The notes under the pieces were generated by a model. That model was not told the DNA's origin, did not search any database, and saw only the letters and a program-made list of their open reading frames with translations. The position numbers and the translations under genes were made by a program. This document shows, one piece after another, positions 17,674 through 26,665 of a DNA stretch of 55,380 nucleotides (its first letter is position 1; the number at the start of each line of letters is the position of its first letter). The stretch covers positions 1-55,380 of the forward strand of contig JAFGFN010000011.1 of NCBI GenBank assembly GCA_016931035.1, given 5' to 3'. This DNA is from Candidatus Sumerlaeota bacterium (GTDB lineage: Bacteria > Sumerlaeota > Sumerlaeia > UBA8349).

Positions 17674-18621
17674 ATGGCAGAGAGACCCCATTCTCCCATC
17701 CGAATCGGAACGCGCGGCAGTCGCCTGGCGCTCTGGCAGGCGGGTCGTGTCCGCGATCTCCTTCGCCAATCCTATGCGGACCTCGAATTCGAATGCGTCG
17801 CGATCGCCACGTCGGGAGACCGCGTCGCCGACCGGCCGATTGCGCACCTGGGTGGGAAGGGCGTCTTCACGCGCGAGATCGAGGAGGCGCTCTTGGCCGA
17901 GCGGATCGACCTGGCCGTCCACAGTCTCAAGGATCTCCCCACCGCGTTGCCCGCCGGACTCGCAGTCGGGGCCGTGTGCGAACGCGAGGACCCGTCGGAT
18001 GTCTTCGTCACGCGCGCCGACCGACCCGTGCGGTCTCTGGCCGACCTGCGAGAGGGCGCGGTGGTCGCGACGGGCAGTCCGCGGCGCCGGGCGCAGCTTC
18101 TTCATCTCCGCCCCGACATTCAATGCGTCGATATCCGAGGCAACGTGGATACGCGTCTGCGCAAACTCGACGAGTCCGATTGGGACGGACTGATCCTCGC
18201 GCGGGCGGGATTGGTCCGGCTCGGACTCGCGGACCGGATCGCCTTCGCGATCGATCCCGCCGACATGCTGCCCGCCGTGGGACAGGGGGCGCTCGCCGTC
18301 GAGATCCGGGAGGGCGACGCCCGCATCGGCTCGCTTCTGAACCCGATTCATCATCTGCCGACCCACGCATCCACCGTGGCCGAACGGGCCTTTCTGCATC
18401 GCCTGGGTGGAGGGTGCAGCGTTCCCATCGCGGCTCTCGGGACGGTAAGCGACGGCGGACTGCGCCTGGAGGGCCTCGTCGCCTCGCCCGACGGACAGCG
18501 GTGCGTTCGCGACCGCATCGAGGGGGAAACCCGCGAAGCGTCCGAACTGGGATGCAGACTCGCCGAGCGTCTTCTCGACGCGGGCAGCGGCGCGATCTTG
18601 AAGGAGTTTCCGAATGGATAG
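17674..18621 (+). CDS. hemC: Hydroxymethylbilane synthase (porphobilinogen deaminase)
   Basis: 315 residues. It polymerises four porphobilinogens into hydroxymethylbilane. Catalytic Asp87 lies in DLAVHSLKDLPT and the dipyrromethane-cofactor cysteine is Cys248 in LGGGCSVPIAALG; IGTRGSRLALWQA and GSPRRRAQLL are also standard. The 98-bp gap after hemA carries a small hairpin (GGGGCA 17642-17647 with TGCCCC 17655-17660). The end overlaps the next gene by 8 bp. Confidence 0.97.
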   Translation: MAERPHSPIRIGTRGSRLALWQAGRVRDLLRQSYADLEFECVAIATSGDRVADRPIAHLGGKGVFTREIEEALLAERIDLAVHSLKDLPTALPAGLAVGAVCEREDPSDVFVTRADRPVRSLADLREGAVVATGSPRRRAQLLHLRPDIQCVDIRGNVDTRLRKLDESDWDGLILARAGLVRLGLADRIAFAIDPADMLPAVGQGALAVEIREGDARIGSLLNPIHHLPTHASTVAERAFLHRLGGGCSVPIAALGTVSDGGLRLEGLVASPDGQRCVRDRIEGETREASELGCRLAERLLDAGSGAILKEFPNG

Positions 18622-20155
18622 GAGTCGGGCGGAGGAGGGCATCGTCTATCTGGTCGGCGCCGGTCCGGGCGACCCCGGGCTCTTGACTCTGCGCGGAGCC
18701 GCGTGCCTGGGCGAGGCCGATACGGCGGTTTATGACTACCTGGTTAACCCGCGCATTCTGAATCATCTGAGAGAGGACTGCGAACGAGTCTACGTCGGCA
18801 AGAAAGCGGGCGAACACTCCCTTTCCCAGGACAAAATCAACACGCTCCTGATCGAGAAATGCCGTGAGGGGCGCTGCGTGGTCCGCCTCAAGGGAGGCGA
18901 TCCGTTCGTCTTCGGACGCGGGGGCGAAGAAGCGCTCGCGCTCGCGAAAGCGGGGTGTCGACTCGAGATCGTCCCTGGAGTCACGTCGGGGATCGCCGCG
19001 CCGGCCTATGCCGGAATCCCCGTGACGCATCGCGACCGGGCGAGCATCGTGACTTTCGTGACGGGTCACGAGGACCCGGAAAAGGCAGCATCGACGATCG
19101 ACTGGGAGACTCTCGCGCGGGTGGGCGGGACGCTTGTGTTCTACATGGGCGTTCGCAATCTCGACACGATCGCGTCGAGCCTGATCGGCCACGGTCTGGA
19201 CCGTCGGACCCCGGCGGCGCTTGTGCGATGGGGGACTTGTCCGACGCAGGAGACGTTGACGGGAACGCTCGAAGACATCGCCGCTCAGGCGAACGCGTCG
19301 GATTTCAAGCCTCCGGCGGTCCTCGTAGTCGGCGACGTGGTCGCGCTGCGTCGGGAAATCGCCTGGTTCGAGACGCGCCCGCTTTTCGGACAGCGCATTC
19401 TGGTGACCCGAGCCCGCGCCCAAGCGAGCGAGTTTGTCCGCCGACTCGACGCGCTCGGGGCGGACGTCGTCGAGTTCCCCGTCATGCGGATCGCACCGCC
19501 TGAGGACGCCGAACCGTTGCGACGCGCCGCGCGCGAGGCGAATGGGTACGATTGGATCGTCTTCACGAGCGTCAACGCCGTCGAGGCCTTCTTCGACGCG
19601 ATGCGCGCCGAAGGTCTCGACGCTCGGTCCCTTGGCGGCGTTCGGATCTGCGCCATCGGGCCGGCCACGGCCGCGCGGCTCGAGGATTTTGGCCTTTCCG
19701 CCGATCTGATCCCCGACGACTATATAGCCGAAGCGGTTGCTGAGAGTCTGATTGCGACGGGCGAGATTCGAGGAACGCGAATCCTCCTCCCCCGGTCCGC
19801 CCTGGGACGTCCCCATCTACCCGAGACGCTGCGCGAGCACGGCGCGCAGGTCGATGAGGTCGAAACGTATCGCACGCTTCGCGAAACGCCGGACAACGCG
19901 GACGCGGTCCGCCGCGACCTTGAGGACGGTGCGATCCGTGTGGTAACATTCGCTAGCTCGTCCGCCGTCCGGTACTTCGTCGAATCGCTGGGCGACGACG
20001 TCCTCAGGCGAATCCCGCGCTCCGCTCGCCTCGCGTCGATCGGACCGGAGACGACGAAGACCCTGCGGTCTCTGACCGATCGACCCATCGACGAGGCGCG
20101 GCAACACACCATCGAGGGGATGATCCAGCTCCTGATCGAAGTCCTGTCGAAATGA
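18614..20155 (+). CDS. cobA-hemD: Fused uroporphyrinogen-III C-methyltransferase and uroporphyrinogen-III synthase
   Basis: 513 residues with two domains. Residues ~10-245 are the SAM-dependent methyltransferase (VYLVGAGPGDPGLLTLRG, VRLKGGDPFVFGRGGEE, VPGVTSGIAAPAYAGIPVTHR), which makes precorrin-2. Residues ~260-505 are HemD (GQRILVTRARAQASEFVRRL, DWIVFTSVNAVEAFF, ICAIGPATAARL), which cyclises hydroxymethylbilane. This fusion order is common in anaerobes and Gram-positives and channels uro'gen III toward siroheme. It overlaps hemC by 8 bp and ahbC by 4 bp (ATGA), so translation is coupled on both sides. Confidence 0.96.
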   Translation: MDRSRAEEGIVYLVGAGPGDPGLLTLRGAACLGEADTAVYDYLVNPRILNHLREDCERVYVGKKAGEHSLSQDKINTLLIEKCREGRCVVRLKGGDPFVFGRGGEEALALAKAGCRLEIVPGVTSGIAAPAYAGIPVTHRDRASIVTFVTGHEDPEKAASTIDWETLARVGGTLVFYMGVRNLDTIASSLIGHGLDRRTPAALVRWGTCPTQETLTGTLEDIAAQANASDFKPPAVLVVGDVVALRREIAWFETRPLFGQRILVTRARAQASEFVRRLDALGADVVEFPVMRIAPPEDAEPLRRAAREANGYDWIVFTSVNAVEAFFDAMRAEGLDARSLGGVRICAIGPATAARLEDFGLSADLIPDDYIAEAVAESLIATGEIRGTRILLPRSALGRPHLPETLREHGAQVDEVETYRTLRETPDNADAVRRDLEDGAIRVVTFASSSAVRYFVESLGDDVLRRIPRSARLASIGPETTKTLRSLTDRPIDEARQHTIEGMIQLLIEVLSK

Positions 20156-21336
20156 TCGGCATATCGAAACTCTACTGCGGAACCGTCGAGCCGAGCGACG
20201 CGCTGCGCTACGGTCGTCATTCCGCGCGCCTCCCGTCGCACCTGCTCCAGTTTTCCCGCGACAAAAAACCGGTCGTGGTCTGGAACTGCACGCGGCGATG
20301 CAATCTTCGGTGCGTCCATTGCTATTCGCATTCGCGAGACGAGGCGTTCGGCGGCGAAATGACGACCGACGAGGGCAAGGCGATGATCGACGATCTGGCC
20401 CACTTCGGCTCGCCGGTCATTCTGTTTTCGGGCGGCGAGCCCCTGATGCGCGCCGACCTCGTCGAACTCGCCCGCCACGCCAAGTCGACCGGAATGCGCG
20501 CCGTCGTCTCGACCAACGGCACCTTGATCTCGCCCGAGCGGGCGCGCGAACTCCAGGAGGTCGGACTTTCCTACGTGGGAGTGAGTCTGGACGGTTTGCG
20601 CGAGACGCACGACCGGTTTCGCGGCGTCGAGGGCTCGTTCGATCGGGCGGTCGATGGCATCCGCAACTGCCAGGAAGCGGGTATCAAGGTCGGCCTGCGG
20701 TTCACCATCAGTCGCCGCAACGTCCAGGACGTCCCCGGGATCTTCGACCTGATCGAAGAACTCGACATCCCGCGCGTCTGTTTCTATCATCTTGTCTACG
20801 CCGGACGCGGAAGCGATCTGATCGCCGAGGATCTCTCGCACGCGGAAACGCGCGCCGTCGTGGACCTGATTCTCGACCGCACGCGCGATCTTCATCAACG
20901 CGGAACCGCGAGAGAGGTCCTGACGGTCGACAACCATTGCGACGGCGTGTATTTGTACATGCGGTTGGTGAGAGAAGACCCTGAACGCGCCGAGGAAGTC
21001 ATGCGGCTCCTCCAAATGAACGGCGGCAACAGCTCGGGCGTCGGGATCGGATGCGTGAGTTGGGACGGACAAGTCCACGCCGACCAGTTTTGGCGGCACT
21101 ATTCGTTCGGGAACGTGCGCGAGCGGCCCTTCAGCGAGATTTGGACCGACCTGAGCGATCCGCTGATGGCGAAGATCAAGGACAAGAAGAAACACGTGAA
21201 GGGGCGGTGCGCCCGGTGTCGGTGGCTCGACGTGTGCGGCGGCAATTTCCGGGTCCGCGCCGAGGCCGTCACGGGCGACGTCTGGGCCGAGGAACCGGCC
21301 TGCTATCTGACGGACGAGGAAATCGGAGTGGCGTAG
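20152..21336 (+). CDS. ahbC: 12,18-didecarboxysiroheme deacetylase, radical SAM
   Basis: 394 residues. It removes the two acetate side chains of 12,18-didecarboxysiroheme to give iron-coproporphyrin III. The N-terminus (MIGISKLYCGTVEPSDALRYG) is characteristic of AhbC. The radical SAM cluster is C50-x3-C54-x2-C57 (CNLRCVHC), with SAM-binding SGGEPLMR. C-terminal cysteines (GCVSWDGQ; RCARCRWLDVCGG; CYL) would hold an auxiliary iron-sulfur cluster. The start overlaps the cobA-hemD stop in ATGA. A NirJ-type heme d1 role is the main alternative, but an ahbD partner and the absence of other nir genes favour AhbC. Confidence 0.93.
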   Translation: MIGISKLYCGTVEPSDALRYGRHSARLPSHLLQFSRDKKPVVVWNCTRRCNLRCVHCYSHSRDEAFGGEMTTDEGKAMIDDLAHFGSPVILFSGGEPLMRADLVELARHAKSTGMRAVVSTNGTLISPERARELQEVGLSYVGVSLDGLRETHDRFRGVEGSFDRAVDGIRNCQEAGIKVGLRFTISRRNVQDVPGIFDLIEELDIPRVCFYHLVYAGRGSDLIAEDLSHAETRAVVDLILDRTRDLHQRGTAREVLTVDNHCDGVYLYMRLVREDPERAEEVMRLLQMNGGNSSGVGIGCVSWDGQVHADQFWRHYSFGNVRERPFSEIWTDLSDPLMAKIKDKKKHVKGRCARCRWLDVCGGNFRVRAEAVTGDVWAEEPACYLTDEEIGVA

Positions 21337-21337
21337 A

Positions 21338-21488
21338 GTGGCACGGGCGTCCCGCCCGTGTCTTCTCCGCTGTCCTTGTCCGTTCTCCGTGCGTTGGACG
21401 CTCCGCTCATGTCGCGCAAGAAGCGCCAAAGAACCATGAGCGAGACGCTCATGCCACCGAGGAACCATGAGCGAGACGCTCATGCCAC
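21338..21488. repeat. Palindromic GTGG...CCAC element, copy A
   Basis: Begins with GTGG then CACGGGCG-TCC-CGCCCGTG (21342-21360). Ends with two tandem copies of CATGAGCG-AGA-CGCTCATG followed by CCAC (21435-21457 and 21466-21488). The ends are inverted GTGG/CCAC. Right-hand units would read HERDAHAT in one frame. It fills the ahbC-HAD gap and starts two bases after the ahbC stop. Confidence 0.85.
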
Positions 21489-21498
21489 AAGGGACCGT

Positions 21499-22368
21499 AT
21501 GACGACTCTCTATGTTTCAGATCTCGACGGCACGCTGCTGCGCAACGACGGGTCCTTGTCCGACTTCGCGCGCGAGACGCTCAACTCGCTCATCGAAGAA
21601 GGCCTGCTCTTCGCCGTCGCCAGCGCGCGAAGCATCGTCACGATCCGCGAAGTCCTGGCGGGTCTCCTGCTGCGCCTTCCCATCATCGAGGGGAACGGAG
21701 CCGCCCTGTCGGACCAGAAGACCGGCGCGCACCAGGTCGTCAATCCGATCGACTCCGATCTTCTGGAGGATCTGTACGCGGAGTTCGTGGATCGCGGTTG
21801 CGAGCCCCTGGTCGCGACCTTCGACGGCCAGGCGGACCGGTGCTACTACGACGGCGGCGGGAACGAGGGGATGAAGGCGTACATTCGCAACCGGACCGAA
21901 GCGCGCGACCCGCGACTTCGCCGCGTGGCCGACGTAAGAGAGGCGTTTCGAGACCAGGTGATGACGTTCACTCTGATCGAACGCCACGCGATTCTGGCTC
22001 CCGTGGTCGAATGGCTCGAAACGGCGCATCGCGACGCGGTGCGGGTCCACTTCTTCGAGGACACGTATATGCCGGAATGGAGTTGGGCGATGGTTCACGA
22101 CCGGCGCGCCTCGAAGGACCAGGCGATCCGCACAATTCAGGAGATTTGCGGCGTCGGACCCGAAGAGACCGTCGTCTTCGGCGACAACGACAACGACATC
22201 GCGATGTTTCGCGCGGCGGGACGGGCGATCGCCGTCTCGAACGCGACGGATCGCCTCAAGGCCGAAGCGACGCAGATCGTCGGGTCGAACGAAAAGGACA
22301 GCGTGGTTCGGTTTATCGAGCGCGAGTTTCGAGGCGGACCGCCGAATCGCTCGGACCGCGGCGCGTAG
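21499..22368 (+). CDS. HAD-superfamily phosphatase (Cof/YbiV type)
   Basis: 289 residues. Motif I DLDGTLL (Asp8, Asp10) and the late motif [12 protein letters not shown] are intact, with [11 protein letters not shown] near the end as in Cof-type sugar- or nucleotide-phosphatases. The substrate is unknown. It lies inside the heme cluster between ahbC and hemB and shares their strand. No HAD enzyme is required for the known Ahb route, so the link may be incidental or regulatory. The ATG at 21499 is chosen because the frame upstream of it is made of the palindromic repeat. Confidence 0.88.
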   Translation: MTTLYVSDLDGTLLRNDGSLSDFARETLNSLIEEGLLFAVASARSIVTIREVLAGLLLRLPIIEGNGAALSDQKTGAHQVVNPIDSDLLEDLYAEFVDRGCEPLVATFDGQADRCYYDGGGNEGMKAYIRNRTEARDPRLRRVADVREAFRDQVMTFTLIERHAILAPVVEWLETAHRDAVRVHFFEDTYMPEWSWAMVHDRRASKDQAIRTIQEICGVGPEETVVFGDNDNDIAMFRAAGRAIAVSNATDRLKAEATQIVGSNEKDSVVRFIEREFRGGPPNRSDRGA

Positions 22369-22400
22369 CTGACATGACAGAAAGAAGAGGAGGTATCGCA

Positions 22401-23393
22401 ATGACCGGATTCCCCAAAGTTCGAATGCGACGGTTGCGGAAGACCGAGACCTTGCGCCGCATGGTGCGCGAGAACAGTCTCCGGGTGTCGGACCTGGTCT
22501 ATCCCTTGTTTGTCGTGCCGGGGACTGGGGTCCGAAAAGAGATTTCGTCTCTCCCCGGATGTTATCGCCTCTCGATCGACACGCTGGTCGAGGAGTGCAA
22601 GTGCATTCGCGACCTGGGGATCCCGGCCGTCCTCCTCTTCGGGATTCCGGAGAAGAAAGACGCCCTCGGATCCGAGGCCTACACCGCAACGGGCATCGTC
22701 CAGCGCGCCGTCAAGACCCTGGCGCGCAAACTCAGCGGCAAGGCGGAGGACCGTCTCGAAATCGTCACCGACGTCTGTCTGTGCGAATACACCGACCACG
22801 GACATTGCGGCCCGATCCGGAACGGCGCCGTGGACAACGACGCGGCGCTCCAACTTCTCGCCAAGACCGCCGTCAGTCAAGTTCGCGCGGGCGCGACCAT
22901 GGTCGCTCCGAGCGACATGATGGACGGGCGCGTCGCCGCGATTCGCTCGGCGCTCGACAAAGCGGGATTCGTCGACACGCCAATCATGTCTTACGCGGCG
23001 AAGTTCGCGTCGGCCTACTACGGCCCGTTCCGCGAGGCCGCGGGCTCCGCGCCTCGGTTCGGCGACCGGCGTTCGTACCAAATGGACCCGGCGAACGTCC
23101 GCGAGGCGCTCGAAGAGGTGCGGCTCGATATCGAGGAAGGGGCCGACATCGTGATGGTCAAACCCGCTCTCGCCTACCTCGACGTGGTTCGCGCGGTGAA
23201 AGAACGGTTTGGGCGGCCGGTCGCGGCCTACAACGTGAGCGGCGAGTACGCCATGATCAAGGCCGCCGCCGCGCAAGGTTGGATCGACGAGAAGCGAATC
23301 GTCCTGGAGACGCTGACCGGTTTCAAACGCGCGGGCGCGGACATCGTGATCACCTACTTCGCGAAGGACGTGGCCGCGTCGCTCAGGGAGTGA
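22401..23393 (+). CDS. hemB: Delta-aminolevulinic acid dehydratase (porphobilinogen synthase)
   Basis: 330 residues. It condenses two aminolevulinates to porphobilinogen. Schiff-base lysines are Lys201 ([14 protein letters not shown]) and Lys254 ([10 protein letters not shown]). The cysteine-rich zinc site is present (C126, C128, C136 in [14 protein letters not shown]), so this is the zinc-type enzyme. GGAGG lies seven bases before the ATG. It is followed after six bases by the SDR gene. Confidence 0.97.
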   Translation: MTGFPKVRMRRLRKTETLRRMVRENSLRVSDLVYPLFVVPGTGVRKEISSLPGCYRLSIDTLVEECKCIRDLGIPAVLLFGIPEKKDALGSEAYTATGIVQRAVKTLARKLSGKAEDRLEIVTDVCLCEYTDHGHCGPIRNGAVDNDAALQLLAKTAVSQVRAGATMVAPSDMMDGRVAAIRSALDKAGFVDTPIMSYAAKFASAYYGPFREAAGSAPRFGDRRSYQMDPANVREALEEVRLDIEEGADIVMVKPALAYLDVVRAVKERFGRPVAAYNVSGEYAMIKAAAAQGWIDEKRIVLETLTGFKRAGADIVITYFAKDVAASLRE

Positions 23394-23399
23394 ATCGAA

Positions 23400-24155
23400 A
23401 TGAAAGACAAGGTTGCAATCGTCACGGGCGGCGCCCAAGGGATCGGGCGCGCGATCACGGAGCGTTTCCTGCGCGAGGGGATGGCCGTCGTCATCGCCGA
23501 CACGGACGACGAGGCGGGGCGCGAGACGCAGGCGGAGCTTTCCGCGTCGGGCCGGATTCTCTTCGCGCCGACGGACGTTTCGGATGAAGAGCAAGTCGTC
23601 GCGATGGTTGCGGAGACAGTCAAAGCGTTTGGCCGGATCGATGTTCTCGTCAACAACGCGGCGACGTCGCGCGGCAAACCCTTGACCGACTTGACCCGCG
23701 AGGAATGGGATCGCGTGATCGCCGTCAACCTGACGGGACCGTTCCTGTGCGCCAAGCACGCCGCGCCCCACCTCCGCAAACACGGCGGCGCGATCGTCAA
23801 CATCGCCTCGACCCGCGCTTTGATGTCCGAGGCGAACACCGAGGCCTACTCGGCGTCGAAGGGCGGCCTGGTCGCCCTGACCCACGCCTTGGCCGTGAGT
23901 CTGGGGCCCGAGGTGCGGGTAAACTGTATCTCTCCCGGATGGATCGAGACGGGCGACTGGAAGAAGCGCTCGAAGCGGCGCGAACCCGAGCATAGCGACG
24001 CCGACCGGCTTCAACATCCGGCTGGGCGCGTCGGAAAGCCCGAGGACATCGCCGAGATGGTCTTTCACCTGGCGTCCGACAAGGGCGGATTCATCACGGG
24101 CGCGAACTTCGTCATCGACGGCGGGATGACGCGCAAGATGATCTACGTAGAATGA
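23400..24155 (+). CDS. Short-chain dehydrogenase/reductase
   Basis: 251 residues, classical SDR. NAD(P)-binding TGGAQGIG at ~9-16, NNAA at ~89, catalytic Ser in NIAS and YSASK near 155, then the usual ISPGWIETGDW. A small acidic residue after the second strand (IADTDDEAG) favours NAD(H) over NADP(H). It is six bases after hemB and co-directional with the cluster. No SDR step is known in the Ahb pathway, so its substrate here is unknown; a general 3-oxoacyl or sugar reductase cannot be excluded. Confidence 0.88.
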   Translation: MKDKVAIVTGGAQGIGRAITERFLREGMAVVIADTDDEAGRETQAELSASGRILFAPTDVSDEEQVVAMVAETVKAFGRIDVLVNNAATSRGKPLTDLTREEWDRVIAVNLTGPFLCAKHAAPHLRKHGGAIVNIASTRALMSEANTEAYSASKGGLVALTHALAVSLGPEVRVNCISPGWIETGDWKKRSKRREPEHSDADRLQHPAGRVGKPEDIAEMVFHLASDKGGFITGANFVIDGGMTRKMIYVE

Positions 24156-24183
24156 TGTAGATCGGAGGCGACCCGAAGAGATC

Positions 24184-24215
24184 TCAACGCGGAGAGCGCA
24201 GAGAACGCAGAGACG
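24184..24215 (+). repeat. CGCAGAGA-type low-complexity repeat
   Basis: The SDR-ahbD gap contains overlapping imperfect copies of AACGCRGAGA (AACGCGGAGA, GCGCAGAGA, AACGCAGAGA). It is a short purine-rich repeat with no coding potential. Comparable CGCAGAG strings are, from memory, common between genes in several uncultured high-GC phyla. Confidence 0.5.
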
Positions 24216-24237
24216 GAAAAGAACGGACGATAGAACC

Positions 24238-25323
24238 GTGAATGACGCTGAAAAACATCCCCACGGTCCCCCGCCTCTCCCCCGCCTGATCGCGTGGGAG
24301 GTGACGCGGTCGTGTCGTCTCGACTGCCGCCACTGCCGCGCGGCGGCGCGGTTCGGTCCTTACGAGAACGAGCTTTCGACCGAGGAGTGCTTTCGCGTCC
24401 TCGACAACGTCGCTTCGTTCTGCAAACCGATCGTGATTCTGACCGGGGGCGAGCCGATGCTGCGCGAGGACATCTGGGATATCGCGCGGCGCGGCACGGA
24501 GCTCGGTCTACGCATGGTCATGGCGCCGTGCGGCGAGATGGTGACCGAAGAAGCGGCACGCCGCATGATCGACTGCGGGATTCGCCGCATCAGTCTGAGT
24601 CTCGACGGCGCGACCGCCGAGACGCACGACGCATTCCGCCGCGTCGAAGGGTCGTTCGATTCCGTGATGCAGGCCGCGCGCAACGCGCGGGCGGCCGGTC
24701 TCGAGTTCCAGATCAACACGACGATCACGCGGCGCAACGCGGGCGAGCTCGATGCGATCCTGCGCCTCGCCGTCGAGATCGGCGCGGCGGCCTACCATCC
24801 GTTTCTCCTCGTCCCGACCGGACGCGGACGCGATCTGGCCGACGAGGCGCTCTCGCCCGAGGAATACGAACGCGTCCTGAATTGGATCTACGAACAGCGC
24901 GAATCGCAGTCGATCCCGTTCAAGCCGACTTGCGCGCCTCACTACTATCGGATCGTTCGTCAACGCGAGAAAGCGCAGGGGCGGAGCGTCACGCCGCGGA
25001 CGCACGGACTCGACGCGATGACCAAGGGATGCATGGGCGGGCAGTCGTTCGCTTTCATCTCCCACATCGGCAAGGTCCAGATATGCGGCTTCCTCGAAGT
25101 CGAATGCGGCGATCTGCGCGCGGCGAACTACGATTTCAAGACGATCTGGGAAACGTCGGACGTGTTTCGCGCCATGCGAAATCCAGACGAATACGGCGGA
25201 CGGTGCGGGTATTGCGAGTATCGGCGCGTCTGCGGCGGGTGCCGCGCGCGCGCCTACGCGATGACGGGTGACTACCTGGCCGAAGAACCGTTTTGCGTGT
25301 ATCAGCCTATCGCAAAGAAGTGA
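24238..25323 (+). CDS. ahbD: Heme synthase (Fe-coproporphyrin III decarboxylase), radical SAM
   Basis: 361 residues. It converts iron-coproporphyrin III to heme b by two oxidative decarboxylations. The radical SAM cluster is C26-x3-C30-x2-C33 (CRLDCRHC), followed by LTGGEPMLRED. C-terminal SPASM-like cysteines (CMGG, CGF, CGYCEYRRVCGGC, FC) would hold a second cluster. It starts with GTG. Its distance from ahbC in sequence and the conserved HPFLLVPTGRG block match AhbD. Related SPASM enzymes exist, so the assignment rests on motifs plus cluster context. Confidence 0.92.
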   Translation: MNDAEKHPHGPPPLPRLIAWEVTRSCRLDCRHCRAAARFGPYENELSTEECFRVLDNVASFCKPIVILTGGEPMLREDIWDIARRGTELGLRMVMAPCGEMVTEEAARRMIDCGIRRISLSLDGATAETHDAFRRVEGSFDSVMQAARNARAAGLEFQINTTITRRNAGELDAILRLAVEIGAAAYHPFLLVPTGRGRDLADEALSPEEYERVLNWIYEQRESQSIPFKPTCAPHYYRIVRQREKAQGRSVTPRTHGLDAMTKGCMGGQSFAFISHIGKVQICGFLEVECGDLRAANYDFKTIWETSDVFRAMRNPDEYGGRCGYCEYRRVCGGCRARAYAMTGDYLAEEPFCVYQPIAKK

Positions 25324-25325
25324 CA

Positions 25326-25356
25326 GGTCCTATTGGACCCATTGGTCCTATCGGAC
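25326..25356. repeat. 9-bp period palindromic repeat
   Basis: Three units GGTCCTATT, GGACCCATT, GGTCCTATC plus a partial GGAC occupy 25326-25356. Alternating GGTCC and GGACC let successive units pair as hairpins with four-base loops. It lies between ahbD and hemL, just before the hemL ribosome-binding site (CGGAGAAAA), so folding could affect hemL translation; that effect is conjecture. Confidence 0.7.
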
Positions 25357-25368
25357 GGAGAAAAGTGA

Positions 25369-26661
25369 ATGGACAAGAGCGAGAGACTGTTTGAGCGCGC
25401 GCGGCGCGCGATTCCGGGCGGGGTGAACTCGCCGGTGCGGGCATTCCAGGCCGTGGGCGGGTCGCCCCGGTTCATCGCGAGCGCGTCGGGCTCGAAGATT
25501 CGCGACGCGGACGGACGCGAGTACATCGACTACGTCGGTTCGTGGGGACCGATGATCGTCGGACATGCACATCCGCGGGTGGTCGAGGCGTTGCGCCGCG
25601 CGTGCGAAAAGGGAACCAGCTACGGCGCGCCGACGGAGCTCGAAGTCGAGTTGGCCGAAAAAGTCGTCGAGATGGTCCCCTCGGTCGAGATGGTCCGCAT
25701 GGTCAACTCGGGGACCGAGGCCACGCTGAGCGCGATCCGTCTGGCGCGCGGCGCGACGGGGCGCGACAAGATCGTCAAGTTCGAGGGCGCCTACCACGGC
25801 CACGCCGACAGTTTTCTCATCGCCGCCGGATCGGGCGCCGCCACCCTCGGCGTCCCGAACAGCCCAGGCGTCACGGCGGGCGCGGCGCGCGATACGCTCC
25901 TGGCCCGCTACAACGATCTCGAATCGGTCGAGAATCTCGTCGAGGGCGCGCCGAACGAGATCGCCGCCGTCATCGTCGAGCCGGTCGCCGGAAACATGGG
26001 CGTCGTGCCGCCCGTTCCTGGTTTTCTCGAGGGGCTGCGCGAGATCTGCACGCGCGAGGCAATCGTCCTCATCTTCGACGAGGTCATGACGGGATTCCGC
26101 GTCGCCCCCGGAGGCGCACAGCAACTCTACGGCGTCCGGCCCGACCTCACAACGCTGGGCAAGATCCTCGGAGGCGGTCTGCCCGTCGGCGCCTTCGGCG
26201 GGCGCGCGGACCTGATGCGCCAAGTCGCGCCCGAGGGGCCGATCTACCAGGCGGGAACGCTTTCGGGCAATCCGCTTGCTATGACGGCGGGCCTGGAGAC
26301 GCTCCGGATACTGAGCGAACCCGGCGTCTACGAGCGGCTCGAATCGCTCTCGCGTCGCCTCGACGAAGGAACGCGTCGCAATCTCGATGCGCTCGGGCTG
26401 GACCTGTGCACGACGCGGGTCGGCTCGATGTTGTGTCTTTTCTTCGCGTCGGGCGAGGTGCGTTCGTGGGACGACGCGAGTCGTTCAAACGTCAAGGCTT
26501 ACGCCGCGTACTTTCAAGCGATGCTCGAAGCGGGAATCTACCTCGCGCCCGCGCAGTTCGAGGCGGCATTCGTTTCGCTCGCCCACTCCGAAGAAGACAT
26601 CGACCGCACGCTCGATGCGCAACGGCGGGCGCTCGATATCGCGCGAAAGATATTGGACTGA
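25369..26661 (+). CDS. hemL: Glutamate-1-semialdehyde 2,1-aminomutase
   Basis: 430 residues. It transfers the amino group of glutamate-1-semialdehyde to form 5-aminolevulinate, PLP-dependent. [46 protein letters not shown] and the PLP lysine Lys265 in [16 protein letters not shown] are all canonical. Its presence with hemA confirms the C5 route. The ahbAB frame begins five bases after its stop. Confidence 0.97.
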   Translation: MDKSERLFERARRAIPGGVNSPVRAFQAVGGSPRFIASASGSKIRDADGREYIDYVGSWGPMIVGHAHPRVVEALRRACEKGTSYGAPTELEVELAEKVVEMVPSVEMVRMVNSGTEATLSAIRLARGATGRDKIVKFEGAYHGHADSFLIAAGSGAATLGVPNSPGVTAGAARDTLLARYNDLESVENLVEGAPNEIAAVIVEPVAGNMGVVPPVPGFLEGLREICTREAIVLIFDEVMTGFRVAPGGAQQLYGVRPDLTTLGKILGGGLPVGAFGGRADLMRQVAPEGPIYQAGTLSGNPLAMTAGLETLRILSEPGVYERLESLSRRLDEGTRRNLDALGLDLCTTRVGSMLCLFFASGEVRSWDDASRSNVKAYAAYFQAMLEAGIYLAPAQFEAAFVSLAHSEEDIDRTLDAQRRALDIARKILD

Positions 26662-26665
26662 TGCC

